Of a DNA stretch of 64,000 nt, positions 34,990-46,115 are shown in pieces. The notes below the pieces were generated by a model, which worked only from the letters and a program-made list of their open reading frames with translations, made no database searches and had not been told where the DNA came from. The stretch is from Siphonodentalium dalli (Eukaryota; Mollusca; Scaphopoda; Gadilida; Siphonodentaliidae). The first letter of the stretch is position 1. Each line of letters begins with the position of its first letter. The stretch lies in the NCBI GenBank assembly GCA_032622095.1, contig CP136061.1, positions 125,750,754 through 125,814,753 of the forward strand, given 5' to 3'. The translations under genes and the position numbers were made by a program.

Positions 34990-35815
34990 GAATGCAAGCC
35001 CAGGAGGAGGCACGAGCAATAAAGTTAATTAATATCCAAATTCGATGGGAATGTACTCTTCCGAAACATGATTCATGTAAATGTGATTTAGTCATGAATC
35101 AGATATGATTATGTTACGTGAAAGAGCTCCCAATTCAGATTACGACATTGCTCAAATGTGTACCGCCCGCCCCCCTTGTTTTTGGAATAAACATCCCAGG
35201 TAGTGCCATATAATTCATGCTAGCGAGACAACCGAGCAAGTATAACTTTGCTGCATCCTATTCTCTTTGTCATCTTCTTCGCTCTCTCGACAGTTCACAT
35301 TATGAACTGATGTCACATGCAGCCATTGTGTAGGCCATAAGATATCAGAATGCTTATGATACACCAGGGAGCAAATTAACTGGAATCGCATCGCGATTTG
35401 CCACTGAAATGTGGATACCGGTAATAGCGAGGAATTTCTTTATACATGTATGATGTTATAAAAATGCTATCTAATCATGTCAATGTGAGATTATTTGCTA
35501 ATCAGATATCGAAAGTAAATTGCTCCCTGTGATACACAAACCAGATATAAAAAAGATATGCTGCAGATATCATAGCGAGGTATGAGGTTTCATTATATCA
35601 TGCCACACATCTGTACTCCAGCCTCGTATAATGTAGAGAGCAGGGAACGCCATCATGATCCAAGGTATCATTGCATACCAGTATATATGGGATTAGAGAA
35701 CACCACAGCGGACTTGATGAACAAGCATAGAAGCATCAGTGATCTATGATGGCGCACATAACGAGTGTCGGGTACATTTCGAAATGATCAAATGTAGCAG
35801 AATGATCAAAATTGC
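34990..35815. other. Left interior of the 4.7-kb element, non-coding
   Basis: There are no ORFs of note and no internal repeats apart from two phrases CAGGGAGCAAATTA / AATTGCTCCCTGTG that are inverted around 35,366-35,532. Confidence 0.35.
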
Positions 35816-35821
35816 AAAATG

Positions 35822-36320
35822 ACCGGTGAAGGAGTGGCCTGGAGGTATCCCGAAGGTATTACGATTCCAGGAGATTGGACCCCATCGTGTGGAGATGTGG
35901 GCCACTGCACCGTGGGGAAGAGATAGAAGGCTGGTTGGTGCAGCACTTGGAGGCACGCAACAAGACTTCCCCACCCAGATCATTCAGCCTTTCTTTCCTA
36001 CCGGTGAAGGAGTGGCCTGGAGGTATCCCTAAGGTATTACGATTCCAGGGGATTGGACCCCATCTTGTGGAGATGTGGGCCCCTGCACCATGGGGAAGAG
36101 TTAGAAGGTTGGTTGGTGCAGCACTTGGAGGCACGCAACAACAAGTCTTCCCCACCCAGATCATTCAGCCTTTCTTTCCTACCGGTGAAGGAGTGGCCTG
36201 GATGTATCCCGAAGGTATTACGATTCCAGGGGATCGACTGGACCCCATCTTGTAATGATGTGGGCCACTGCACCATGGGGAAGAGTCAGAAGGCCATTTG
36301 GCTGGTGCGCTATGTCTAGA
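35822..36320. repeat. Tandem repeat of about 180 bp, nearly three units
   Basis: ACCGGTGAAGGAGTGGCCTG begins units at 35822, 36000 and 36181 (periods 178 and 181). Each unit has GTATTACGATTCCAGG, GAGATGTGGGCC and ATCATTCAGCCTTTCTTTCC. Open frames on both strands here come from repetition at a multiple of three and should not be called genes. Confidence 0.8.
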
Positions 36321-36449
36321 CTATGAGAGCAAGAGCGTCACGTGACAACGAGTCTACCCCACCCAGAACATCCTCCAAAGGCTATTTTTTCTCTTTCTTC
36401 TTTTTATTTCTTCTGTCTTTTTCTTTTCTTCTTTTTTCTTTTATAAAAG

Positions 36450-36925
36450 AATCCTCGTCCGACAGTGTGCCTGACGACCCACTGTCGACCCGCGATTCTT
36501 GCTCATCGTCGTCAAACCTGCCGACGCCATGCGATGCAGAGAAGCATGTCAAGATCGACGCCAACAGAATTGGCTGCATCAGGTTGGGATACCAGACTGT
36601 GGAAGAGGCCTACTCTGAAATGGTTCGACGCAAGACAAATGCTCTTGCATTTGGGATAAGTAGCTATGGCCTGTCCAATGTCACCCCCCTCAAATTCTGG
36701 GGCATCATCAAGCTGCGCCCCCAAGGCCAGAGGGAATAAGTTCTGATGAGCCATTTGATCAGAGGAAGCCCCTTCCATGGAATCCCCCAAATGCAGGTGG
36801 TCCTGACCAAACTGGAATAAATGTCGATGACATACCACTATGATCGCATGACGGCGGAGGAGCAGGCCCGGATGTATCCCGAAGGTATTACGATTCCAGG
36901 GGATCGACTGGACCCCATCTTGTAA
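36450..36925 (+). pseudogene. Decayed reading frame in the 4.7-kb element, unknown product
   Basis: A long polypyrimidine tract (36385-36440) ends in TTTTATAAAAG, a plausible 3' splice site. From there one frame runs through SSSDSVPDDPLSTRD, IGCIRLGYQTVEEAYSEMV, then RRKTNALAFGISSYG, to a stop at 36737. The same frame continues as SHLIRGSPFHGIPQMQVV, passes a second stop, then MTAEEQARMYPEGITIPGD and RLDPIL before a final TAA at 36923-36925. With only two stops in about 158 codons it looks like an old exon. No family is recognised. Confidence 0.45.
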
Positions 36926-39480
36926 TGATGTGGGCCACTGCACCATGGGGAAGAGTCAGAAGGCCATTTGGCTGGTGCGCTATGTCTATGAGAGCATATG
37001 CGTCACGTGACAACGAGTCTTCCCCACCCAGAACAGCCGCCAAAGGCTACTCCCAGGTGCCCAATAAACAGATCTTCGTGGCAGGAATCCAGGCCGAAAT
37101 CAAAATACTGATGGAAATTTCACTCTATGTGGAATAATAGTATATCGATGTGAATTTTTTCGAAATTTAACAATCGTATTGCCACTACCATTAGGCACCT
37201 GAGAGAAAGGTGCCGGAGCAATCGCCCGTGAAGATTGGTTTCCCGAATCAACCGCATGCAGCACCCGCCTACCATTGGTTCAACTGCCGTAGCAGGACCT
37301 GGGGGGCCAGAACTGGTCCTGCCCGAGGTAAAGACTGGTACGGTTGCTCAAAGTAGGTAATCATTGACTAATATGCCCTTACCCAACTATAACAAGTAAT
37401 ACACCCGTGAATGAGCAACCTGCACGGTGTGTGGCCATCAAATTCGAATCATGTTCGACTGCAAGACATGCTGTTAGTTATAACAAAGCAAGGTTAATAT
37501 ACATAACACAATACAACCTAGGTTATTGAATATAAAGTAAGGTTAATATAAAATCACGTTATACCCCTGGCCACGTGATCTTACCTGCTATGACAGGTAA
37601 GATACTGTCTTTTCTCGTATATGAGGACGATGAGTTCCGAATGCACATAGGCAAGAACTAGGCGGTTTCCGTTAGGAAAGTGCGCTTACAGCGGACGTGA
37701 AGATACGAATGCCTGTATTTTCGTCATGATTGTATCGAATCGTTTTGTCACATAATCAGTGGATATGTCGATGATATACCACTATGATCACATGACTGCG
37801 GAGGAGCAGGCCCGGATGTATCCCGAAGGTATTACTATTCCAGGGGATCGACTGGACCCCATCTTGTAATGATGTGGGCCACTGCACCATGGGGAAGAGT
37901 CGGAAGGCCATTTGGCTGGTGCGCTATGTCTATGAGAGCAAGAGCGTCACGTGACAACGAGTCTTCCCCACCCAGAACAGCCGCCATAGATGAAGAGCCA
38001 TGTCATGGCCGGTTTCGGAAATATATTGGCAGTAGATGTGCGCAATATAAACGCTGCGCATGTAAGCTCGCTTTAGACATGTAACAATACAAATGCAGTC
38101 CTTTCTGCGCAATATAAATGTGTTGCATGTAACTGCGCATCATACATGAGTGAAAGCTATGTGGCAGAATATCGTTTTGATATATGTGGAAATAGAAGTT
38201 AGTGAGCCAAGTGATGGTCTCTACTGGAAAGACTATTGGCAGTGAATCTGGAGCACGTGACAATATGTATTCTTTCTATTTCGCTGTTTGCCGTTATCAT
38301 TCACTGATGAAACTGCAAAGTATGTCAGTATTGGGATGAAAACTGTTCACCATATGGAAGCATACTAGTAGTCAGTTCTGACAGCATACAGGAGGCCCTG
38401 ATACGATATGATTGTCATGTACAATGTATGGAACTATTACGGCGTGCAATACATCATTGCAAGCTCGCCCACGCCGAGGCATATTAGAGCCTACGGTAAG
38501 ATGGCTTAGTGTCAGGCCACAAAGTTTTCACTTCATTGCAGTTGGTGAACAATAGTTCGTAGGAACCCAAACTGTACATACATGGATGTAAAGAATGCAA
38601 CACAATATTTAGAACGTCAGACAACACATCAATTCGAAGTGTGGTTATATATGTGATAACGAATACCATCCCCCTGTTACGGAGTGTTAGTAACTATTGT
38701 ACTGATGATACAATGAGTTATATGATATTTAATCGTGATAGACAAGGTAGAATTTTCGAAATACCTTGAAGTCGATGTAATGTGTTATTACATTTGTCAT
38801 GTGTCTAACAAGACCACGCGCTCATACATACTGGCGGGCGTAGATTCGCAGGTATTGATCGTTAAAACAATATTACAGATCGCTCAGTCGAAAGAAATGT
38901 GAATTGTCATCTGATAGTGATAACAAGTACTATCTTTCGTATTTATTCATGTAAATTATTACAAAGGAGGATATGGCTGTCCTGTGCAACTTTCTGCGAA
39001 TTAACAGAGCAGTGCCATGTATGATTTGGCAGTATACATTAGGATACAAAGCAACGGAATTACGAAATAACCGAAGCGAGTCGACGGAAACTTATGTAAA
39101 GTGAAACACGTGTAGCACGAAATTAGGAGACATCGCATACCGTACTACATTGCGTCCTCAATTGTAAGTCATGATAGTCATCACGCCGTATGTGTGGCAC
39201 AATATGCACTATGTGGTTTTGCCACAAGTAAGCTATGTGCTTCTTTAGTCATTGTCAAGATGGCCATCTTAATTCCAATTGTTGGAAGATAAAGCCGTCT
39301 TGAGGAAAACAGAAAACACGGAAACAAATTACGGATACAGTGAAACGAAAAAAGTTCCCGTTTCGGATGTGAGAAATATTAATTAACTATCGGGTACAAT
39401 AAATTGCAAGTTTGTAATATCAACAATAAATATTGAGTCGATAAACTCGCAACACAGAAAGATACAACCTTGAGAAAATA
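36926..39480. other. Right interior of the 4.7-kb element
   Basis: It repeats the 36.82-37.04 segment at 37.76-37.98 kb, including a second 34-codon ORF (37765-37869). Otherwise it has AT-rich sequence with no recognisable gene up to the terminal 200 bp. Confidence 0.4.
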
Positions 39481-39895
39481 GAAACGATCCTGTCCTGGCG
39501 AGGAGGAATAAAAACTGACTAGACAATAGATAGAATGCGGGTGTATTCATGCGAGACTAATCTGGACACGGATGTGAGTGGGGTCGGCACAGCAATAAAA
39601 TTTTAACCCTCCTGATTGACACAAGGCCGGAGACGTAATCCATATAGTTCAGTTGAGGGCTTCTCCTTGGCGGAAAAATCGCTTCTTTACCAATTTCTTC
39701 TAGGTCCAACCCTTCTCCGGCTATACTATAAAGCAACTTCACGATTATTCTAAACTGTCAATGCAAAGGTCATGCATGTACCGCCTCTTTAATGTACAAG
39801 TTTGTGATGTTTCACGCACATTATATTCAACCCTGCCATCAAGGGACAGGGGACATGGTGATTTGAATGTGGTGTTGTAACCAAGCAGATTGCTA

Positions 39896-40031
39896 CAGTA
39901 ATGCCCTAAATAATCGACTTCTTAACCACAGCAGAATTATGGGTAATTTTTCAGGATTTAGTAGGAAATATGGCTTGATGCCATTCATCGGAAAGCCATA
40001 GTTAAGTAGTCGATTATTAAGGGCATTACTA
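39896..40031. mobile_element. Family D mariner-type MITE, internally deleted
   Basis: CAGTAATGCCC and GGGCATTACTATA ends with the left arm complete. Most of the right arm is deleted between GGAAAGCC and ATAGTTAAG. Confidence 0.6.
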
Positions 40032-40634
40032 TACTTACATTCGGATGTGGGGGACATATGGTTAGTATTCTTGCTTTAAATTAACAGAATCTAGTTGGAA
40101 TCGGGTGTCAGAACATAACACATGAAGAAGTATCCTGGGAATTAAGAGAAAAATCCCTCAACAATATTTTTGCTTAGGTGGAAGAAATCAGCAAAGGCAA
40201 AAACTTACTTTACCTGGGCAATTTTGCAACAGCATTGTCCTTTCAAATCACTAATAACCTAACAACCCAGGTATGCTATTTCATAATAAGATTAGTTATT
40301 AACGAAATTATATACATGTATGAAATTGTATTATACTCATTGAATTTATTTTACCTGGGAAATTGCCCAGGCAATCTGATTTTGCCTCAGCTATTACCTA
40401 GTCATTGCTTGTTGCCTAGGCTATTTTATCAGGGCTAATGAATCTGCTCAGCCAATCAGCATGAGCTGTTCTAAATTATTCCCGGGCAGAATTTGGCCCG
40501 GAGATCCAAAATGGTGGATTTCCAAAACCAGTCTCTGATAATGCTATCCAATTTAGAGAATTGGCTAGGTTAAAAAACCGGGAACCAGTCAAGCCCATCC
40601 TGTGAGAAATAATATTGACAAGCTATCAACATAC
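40032..40634. other. Intron, no element identified
   Basis: GGCAATTTTGC and TTGCCTAGGC phrases recur loosely at 40,215-40,430 (TTACCTGGGCAATTTTG, TTACCTGGGAAATTGCCC), perhaps a degenerate repeat. No exon is seen before the donor at 40,634. Confidence 0.3.
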
Positions 40635-40859
40635 CATCATCCCATTCCTTTGAACACACATAGCATCCTTTCTTCTGAGCCGCGTTTGTCCTTTTTTCAT
40701 CGAAGTAGTCGAGTTGGCAGAGCTGGCACTCATAACAGGTTGCACCATATGGATTAGTGTCATATTCACTGTGCTCATAACCAGGGCCAGTCTCCCCAGG
40801 AACTACAGGCTGGCTGTCCCAATTCTGTTGGAACTCATTCAGAGTGCCATCATTCCAAC
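40635..40859 (-). CDS. CUB-LU gene, third visible exon: acidic linker and start of the Ly6/uPAR domain
   Basis: The exon is 225 nt between acceptor (CTCGATAG, ending 40860) and donor (GTATGT, from 40634), again phase 1 on both sides. The first 40 residues are a Gly/Asn/Glu-rich linker (GWNDGTLNEF... to ...DTNPYG). Then come five cysteines in the order ATCYECQLC...GCYVCSKEW, which resembles the opening CYxC of Ly6/uPAR (LU) domains. It is not seen as a long ORF because it is short and closed by stops in the intron. The phase match at both ends (P-G-G-W upstream, D-D-E-Y downstream) is strong evidence that it belongs to this gene. The intron after it, 22,339 bp, contains the nested transposon stack. 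Confidence 0.78.
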
Positions 40860-42119
40860 CTATCGAGGAAAGGATAATTTAGTTTAGGCGACAGCAACTT
40901 AAAGCCATACATAGTTTGTTAAAGGAGAATAAATAGAATGAATTTGCATTTTCGTTATCAATAATCCTCCAGTGATGAGATGTCATACAGGTGTTTAAAC
41001 CAATATTGGAAAACTGTCTACTGCAACAGCAGCCGATGTTTATGTTTTTCGCAACGAACAATATCTCTGGTTATATACGGGTGTTACATATGTATATTAC
41101 ATCATTAACTTATTTAAAGCAAACTGGCAACAAGCAAGTCAATCTAGATTATTTTCATGGTATTATAAACGAAAGAAAACATACCACAATGAGCAAAACA
41201 TTAAAGTGATGTGGAATACTCCGGTAGGGGGATCAAAAGAAATTTTTTATGACTATTAATCCAAATTGACAACACACGTCATCATTCTTAGGGCTGTTCC
41301 ATTTAAACTTGTGTACCACCCCCGGACGTCAGATAAAATAATAATGCATAGGTGGGTGGTCTGGCACAAATTGCACTTCTGTTGGTGGGTGTCTTGTATT
41401 TTTTTTATGGTGCCCACATCATAGTGAGCAATGGGGGATGCCAGTGTCCTGGGCCCACTAAAAAGGTACCCTGCCTTGCTCACCGGAAGTTATATTATGC
41501 TAATGATGAACAGATAGTCTGCCGTCAGAGCAGTTTTAGCCAGTCGTAAATAAAAAGGAAGTAGTAATAAATAAAAATTGTAGAGTACCCTAAAAGTCAA
41601 GTATCATATCGTATGATATTTGTTATTAGGATAACTGTTTGTTAATTTGCATAGGTAAAAATTATAGTAGTCATAAAAGTTATTAGTACATACAGTATAT
41701 ATCCTTTTAATAAGTTTCCTTAAGTTTGGTGTAAGGCTTATCTTAAAGTTATTAGTATGTGTCCCTTTAATATGTTTATAAAAGTTGGTCATAAAGTTTA
41801 TCTTAGGTTCCGCATAAAACATCTCATGCTAATACTACAAGAAATCTGCCTTATATCCCTTAATTATTGATTGTGCTCCTGTTTTCTATTAATAGTATAG
41901 TGCCGGGTTACAATGTTGACAACCAGACATATTTTGCCGGACTTGGTGGGTCTAAACTGAATTAATCTGATGGGGTTGGTGGGTGGGGTAAATTTCAGCT
42001 GACTTCCGGGGGTGGTACACAAGTTTAAATGGAACAGCCCTTATATATTAATTAAATGCAATGACTCTCGATGGCTTTTATGTAAGTTCACATTATATAC
42101 GAAAGTGATTTATGAAGTA
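40860..42119. other. Intron, AT-rich, with a pair of inverted GGCTGTTCCATTTAAACTTG blocks
   Basis: GGGCTGTTCCATTTAAACTT at 41,291 faces AAGTTTAAATGGAACAGCCC at 42,024, with GTGTACCACCCCCGGACGTC / CCGGGGGTGGTACAC extending the match. The 41,290-42,043 segment is thus a probable inverted-repeat element of about 750 bp. Confidence 0.45.
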
Positions 42120-42252
42120 CAGTAGTGCCCTAAATAATCGACTCAATGAGAGCTTTCCGATGAATGGCAACAAGCCATATTTCCGAATAAATCCGGAAAA
42201 GTTACCCATAGATCTGCTGTGGTTAAGGAGTCGATTATTTAGGGCATTACTG
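42120..42252. mobile_element. Family D mariner-type MITE, left-arm deletion
   Basis: CAGTAGTGCCC and GGGCATTACTG ends with TA flanks. The right arm is complete and most of the left arm is missing. Confidence 0.6.
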
Positions 42253-42332
42253 TATGGATGGAGGAAATTGACCGAGGGGAAAGGGATCCTAAAGGGACCC
42301 ACTGCCCCCCCCCCCCAAGTGGAAACCATGGA

Positions 42333-42640
42333 AGCCTTAGGCCTCAACTGCTATGGGAGACCTCATGATCAGATTGAAGTTCCCAAGATGAAGTTGCTGA
42401 TGTTCACCCATTGGTCACCTTGATTATTCATTAAATCTTCTGCAAATTAGAGAAACTTCCCAGAAGGAAAAAAGTCATGAAAACAATGTTAATTTGAGAC
42501 TATAGATACTTCCCAGAAGATGAGGCCTAAGCAGAACGTGGTCTCAGAGGGTGAATTTGGTGATGCTAGCCTGCTGTGTGGGAGAGCATCACTAATTTCA
42601 CCCTCTGGGGATCTCATTCTACGAATGACAGACACACTAT
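42333..42640. mobile_element. Family C hAT-type MITE, right part
   Basis: It carries the inner GGCCTCAACTGCTATGGGAG phrase and the complete right arm ending ATGACAGACACACTATAAT. The left arm is absent, and a 10-C run lies just before it. Confidence 0.55.
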
Positions 42641-42668
42641 AATATTGGTATGGCCTTAGTTAATATAA

Positions 42669-42897
42669 CCCTTCATATGCTAAATATAATCTCCCATTCA
42701 GTTGTAAAAGTATATAATGGAACGGTAATTATACATTTGGAGGGGTGTTCAGGTAATAAAAGCAGATGACAGACAGAAAAACAGATAAATTATAAGAGCA
42801 GAATGATTCATATTTATTGGAGGGAAATTTTCAGATACTAAGTTATTATCTGATTATTCCTGCTTTATATCAATAAGTATTTAGTAAAGAAAGGGTT
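42669..42897 (+). mobile_element. TTAA-type MITE, family B, 229 bp
   Basis: The left end CCCTTCATATGCTAAATAT follows ATAA, and the right end TTTAGTAAAGAAAGGG is followed by an exact TTAA (42898-42901). It is a full-length non-coding copy. Confidence 0.65.
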
Positions 42898-42959
42898 AAA
42901 ATATGAATATAGTGGCATTGTGTATAATATGCTGCAATTGGTCACTGTATACAGAGACA

Positions 42960-43245
42960 CAGTCTCTTTGAAAAGCCGACGAAAATCCTATATCGGAATT
43001 ACGTCTCTATAAACTCTGTTAAAATTAGGTTCTGTATTGAAGGGATTCCCTCCATTTCATTGGAGAGTGGCGCAGACTTTGCGCGATTTCATTGGTTTAT
43101 GGAGCAGATCACGTCAGATATTCAGAGGTCAATGACGTGTTGACAATTATCCCACGCATTGTCAAACTCACCTATAGAAAACATTATGACACTTCTAGAG
43201 ACGTAATTATGATACAGGATTTTAGTCAGCTTTTCAAAGAGACTG
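42960..43245. mobile_element. Mutator-type MITE, 286 bp
   Basis: The inverted ends exceed 50 bp (CAGTCTCTTTGAAAAGC through ATTACGTCTCTA). A perfect 9-bp target duplication ACAGAGACA lies at 42951-42959 and 43246-43254. Long ends with a 9-bp duplication fit MULEs. Confidence 0.65.
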
Positions 43246-43260
43246 ACAGAGACATAGTCC

Positions 43261-44190
43261 TAAAATAAATCAAAACTATATTCATTCCTTATATCTATAT
43301 AGCCTTTTGTTCAATATTCTGACAAAATTACTTTTATGAAATATGATTTAGGACATCCTGTGAATTATTTATCCATTTCTCGGTATTTGCCATGTGATAC
43401 CAGTAGAGTACGCGCTGGACCGAAAAAATTACTTTTGACAAATAATTTCCAAATGAAAATATTTGTTGCCAAGTTCTTTTAGCATTTTCCAAATGCTATC
43501 CCTGATAGTATCATTTTCTTCAACCTTACATCTTATGTTTTGACATTGTCGGTTTGGACGACTTTTGATATCGATAGGAAAGTAGTTAGTTAATAAGTGT
43601 ACTTGCATCTCTAATATTCTCTATTATGGTTTGTCATACAATAATAAAACAATCACCAAATAATAACATGTTAGAAGGGTTGCTTCGTCAGAAGGGAACA
43701 TCACAAGAGGATTAGCTATCTAAACACCACCACCACACTAAATATGGGTAATCCATCCACCCATCGATACTAATGCTATCAGATTAACTGTGTCTTATTA
43801 CTTAATAGAGGTGGTAATTTCCTAATCCCAATAAAACACCACTACTGTATACTACTAGTATTATAATTATATTATAATATTTTTCAACTTTCTTGAGGAA
43901 AATAAAAGTGACTTGTCAACACTTTTGCCAAATGAAAATATTTTACCAATGTTAATTATTTTTGCCATTGGCAAATTTGCCACGTGGCAGCAAGAACCCC
44001 GGATACCAGTAAATTTGTATGGTGTGTATATTGGGTATGAATGAGTTTTATGAAACGCATGATGCCATTGTCAATTTGTCAGTTGACCAATCATTGACCA
44101 ATCAGCAAACATGATGCAGTGTTAGATACACAGAGGTAGTTAATATAGGAATTCCTTGTTATTCCATCCACTAGGCCATATCATGATCAG
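43261..44190. repeat. Intron with TTGCCAAATG-rich dispersed repeat fragments
   Basis: 43,430-43,510 and 43,905-43,990 (TTGCCATTGGCAAATTTGCC) resemble, in inverse, the GGCCAAATTGGCCAATGG segment at 12,840. The remainder has no feature that I can name. Confidence 0.35.
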
Positions 44191-45747
44191 GCCTGACAAT
44201 ATCGTGTGGAACATTTGCAGAATGATGTCCCCAGAGGGTGAATTTAGTGATGCTGCCCGGCACAGTGGGCTAACATCACTAAATTCACCCTCTAGGGACT
44301 TCATTCTGCTTAGGCCTCATTTTCTCTGGAAAGAATCTTTATTATCAAATTAACATGTTTTTTAGTTTCTTTAGAAACTTCTTCACGAAGATTCATTCTT
44401 TTTTTTAGTATAGTTTCTCTATAGCTCCAAATTGGCACGCGACACATTACATAATCGAGTTGGGCAGTGGGTGCACATCACAATATTCACCATCTGGGAA
44501 CTTAAATCTTAGTCTAGGTCCCCATAGCAGATAAGGAAATGCAGAATGAGTTCCCCACTGTGGAGGATATGCTCCGTGAAATCTCATTCCGCCTGAGCAA
44601 AATTCCCATTCCGAGCGGTATAAGATCCGATTCCGCGAACGTTTTGCTCGATTTTCCACGACTATGTTTACTAATTGGTGTATATCGGTGGAGCAACTCA
44701 TGGGATGACACATTCAAATGTTAGGATTTGTTTCTAAGGTATTCTACTCTTCACTTACTTATTCTTTAGTCCCATATATAGCACACTGAACTAAATTACA
44801 AGGGTTGCTCACTCAAATCCACACACACAGAAGAAAAGTATGGTGTACAAATGTGAATTTCGAAGCGAAAAAGATCATGTTTTGTTGAACAAATTGCTTA
44901 CGTGTATCCACAAACAACCCATAGTTACTTTAAAAATACAATTGATCGAAATATGCGATTTTAGCTTGAAATATTGTCTTAAAAGTAACACTACCATACG
45001 TTCTGATTCTGTTTTCGGAGTGCTCCGATTCACGACACGCACATTTTCAGCATTCCGATTCCTGACATGGATAAATGTTTACTGTAATCCAATTAATTGC
45101 TTCATTTTTCTGGCTCCACAGCGGTTCTACATGACTGTAAATTGTCCGATAATGATTAACTAAGTACAACGAATTAGTATTTTATACTAAAACAGATCTA
45201 CAACCTCACTATGGTGTTGATTTTGATGCAATGTTTTTTTTTTAATTTTCCAATAATATCTTGAGGAACTTTATTAAAAAGACCAAACATACATGTGCAT
45301 GTACATGGGAAGTCAAATTGACATTTAATAAATAATTGAGCTTACTCAATCCGATATCATCAGATTCCAACAACAACAATGTTTTTTTAAATGCTGCTCC
45401 AGTTATCAGAATCGATTAATTGCCCAAAAATAAACAAGTCAACTATAGTACAATATTGCCCAAAACCTGTTATTTATCAACATTTAACGAAATTTTGCCA
45501 GTTTGTCAACTATTTGACACAAAAAGCCACTTGATTTTAGAGTTATCCATCTTCATCCGCAATTTGGTCCGTCGACCTTTTACTGGGCCACTAAAAATTA
45601 TCGGTGGTAAAAAATAATAGACTTAAAAAATCGATATTTGAACACTCTGAACTTTGATGGGTGGGTTCCTCGACCCGAATCAAATATTTTTGACCACCGA
45701 AGCCTAGGAAATAGTAAGTGTACGATCGTTAATTCTGACTATGCACC

Positions 45748-46115
45748 TTTAAGCGCAATAGGGAATCTCTAATTGCGCTTAAGCGCAATAAGGGAAGATC
45801 TAATTGAGCTTAAGCGCAATAAGGAAATATATAATTGCGCCTAAGCGAATATTTTATTGCGTTTAAGCGCAATAAGGCATATCTTATTTATCTTAAGCAC
45901 AAAAAGGAATCTCCAATATCACTACAAAAAGGAATATTATTATTGCGTTTAAGTGCAATAAGGAGTCCCTAATTGCGCTTAAGCGCAATAAGGAAAATTC
46001 TAATTGAGTTTAAGCACAATTAATAAGAGAAGATCTTATTGCTCTCCTAAGATCAATAAGGAATCTCTAATTGCGTTTAAGCGCAATAAGGAATATTCTT
46101 ATTGCACTTAAGTGC
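45748..46115. repeat. Palindromic minisatellite AATTGCGCTTAAGCGCAATAAGGA
   Basis: Roughly ten to fifteen degenerate units each hold the palindrome TTGCGCTTAAGCGCAA followed by TAAGGAATCTCTA-like spacers. The array lies in the middle of the 3.06-kb hAT-type element. Confidence 0.8.

Larger units (their letters stand above)
34947..39678. mobile_element. 4.7-kb element with 45-bp terminal inverted repeats
   Basis: The ends TTTTTCCGCCAAGGAGAAGC and its complement match for about 45 bp, through AACTGAACTATATGGATTA. It contains 180-bp tandem units (35.82-36.32 kb), a decayed reading frame, and repeat-unit echoes at 36.86-37.04 and 37.80-37.98 kb. No known transposase is recognised, so superfamily is open. 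It lies within the right arm of the CxC-gene element. Confidence 0.6.
33160..39745. repeat. Right long inverted arm of the CxC-gene element, heavily interrupted
   Basis: The pieces 33160-33682, 34450-34627 and 39679-39745 together mirror the left arm. The outermost piece contains CCAATTTCTTCTAGGT and CCTTCTCCGGCTATACTAT. Insertions are a pearl-like element (33683-34449) and the paired inverted-repeat elements (34624-39678). No clear target duplication was found outside the two arms. Confidence 0.6.

Noticed and set aside
35744-36319. Several 70-126 codon ORFs on both strands
   Set aside because: They come from a tandem repeat whose period is near a multiple of three, which keeps frames open by chance.
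42300-42315. Poly-C run, and similar runs at 3135 and 49433, as regulatory motifs
   Set aside because: They are simple-sequence tracts and no gene start is nearby.
45748-46115. Possible CRISPR-like array because of regular palindromic repeats
   Set aside because: Spacers are repetitive and degenerate, units differ, and the context is a eukaryotic transposon.
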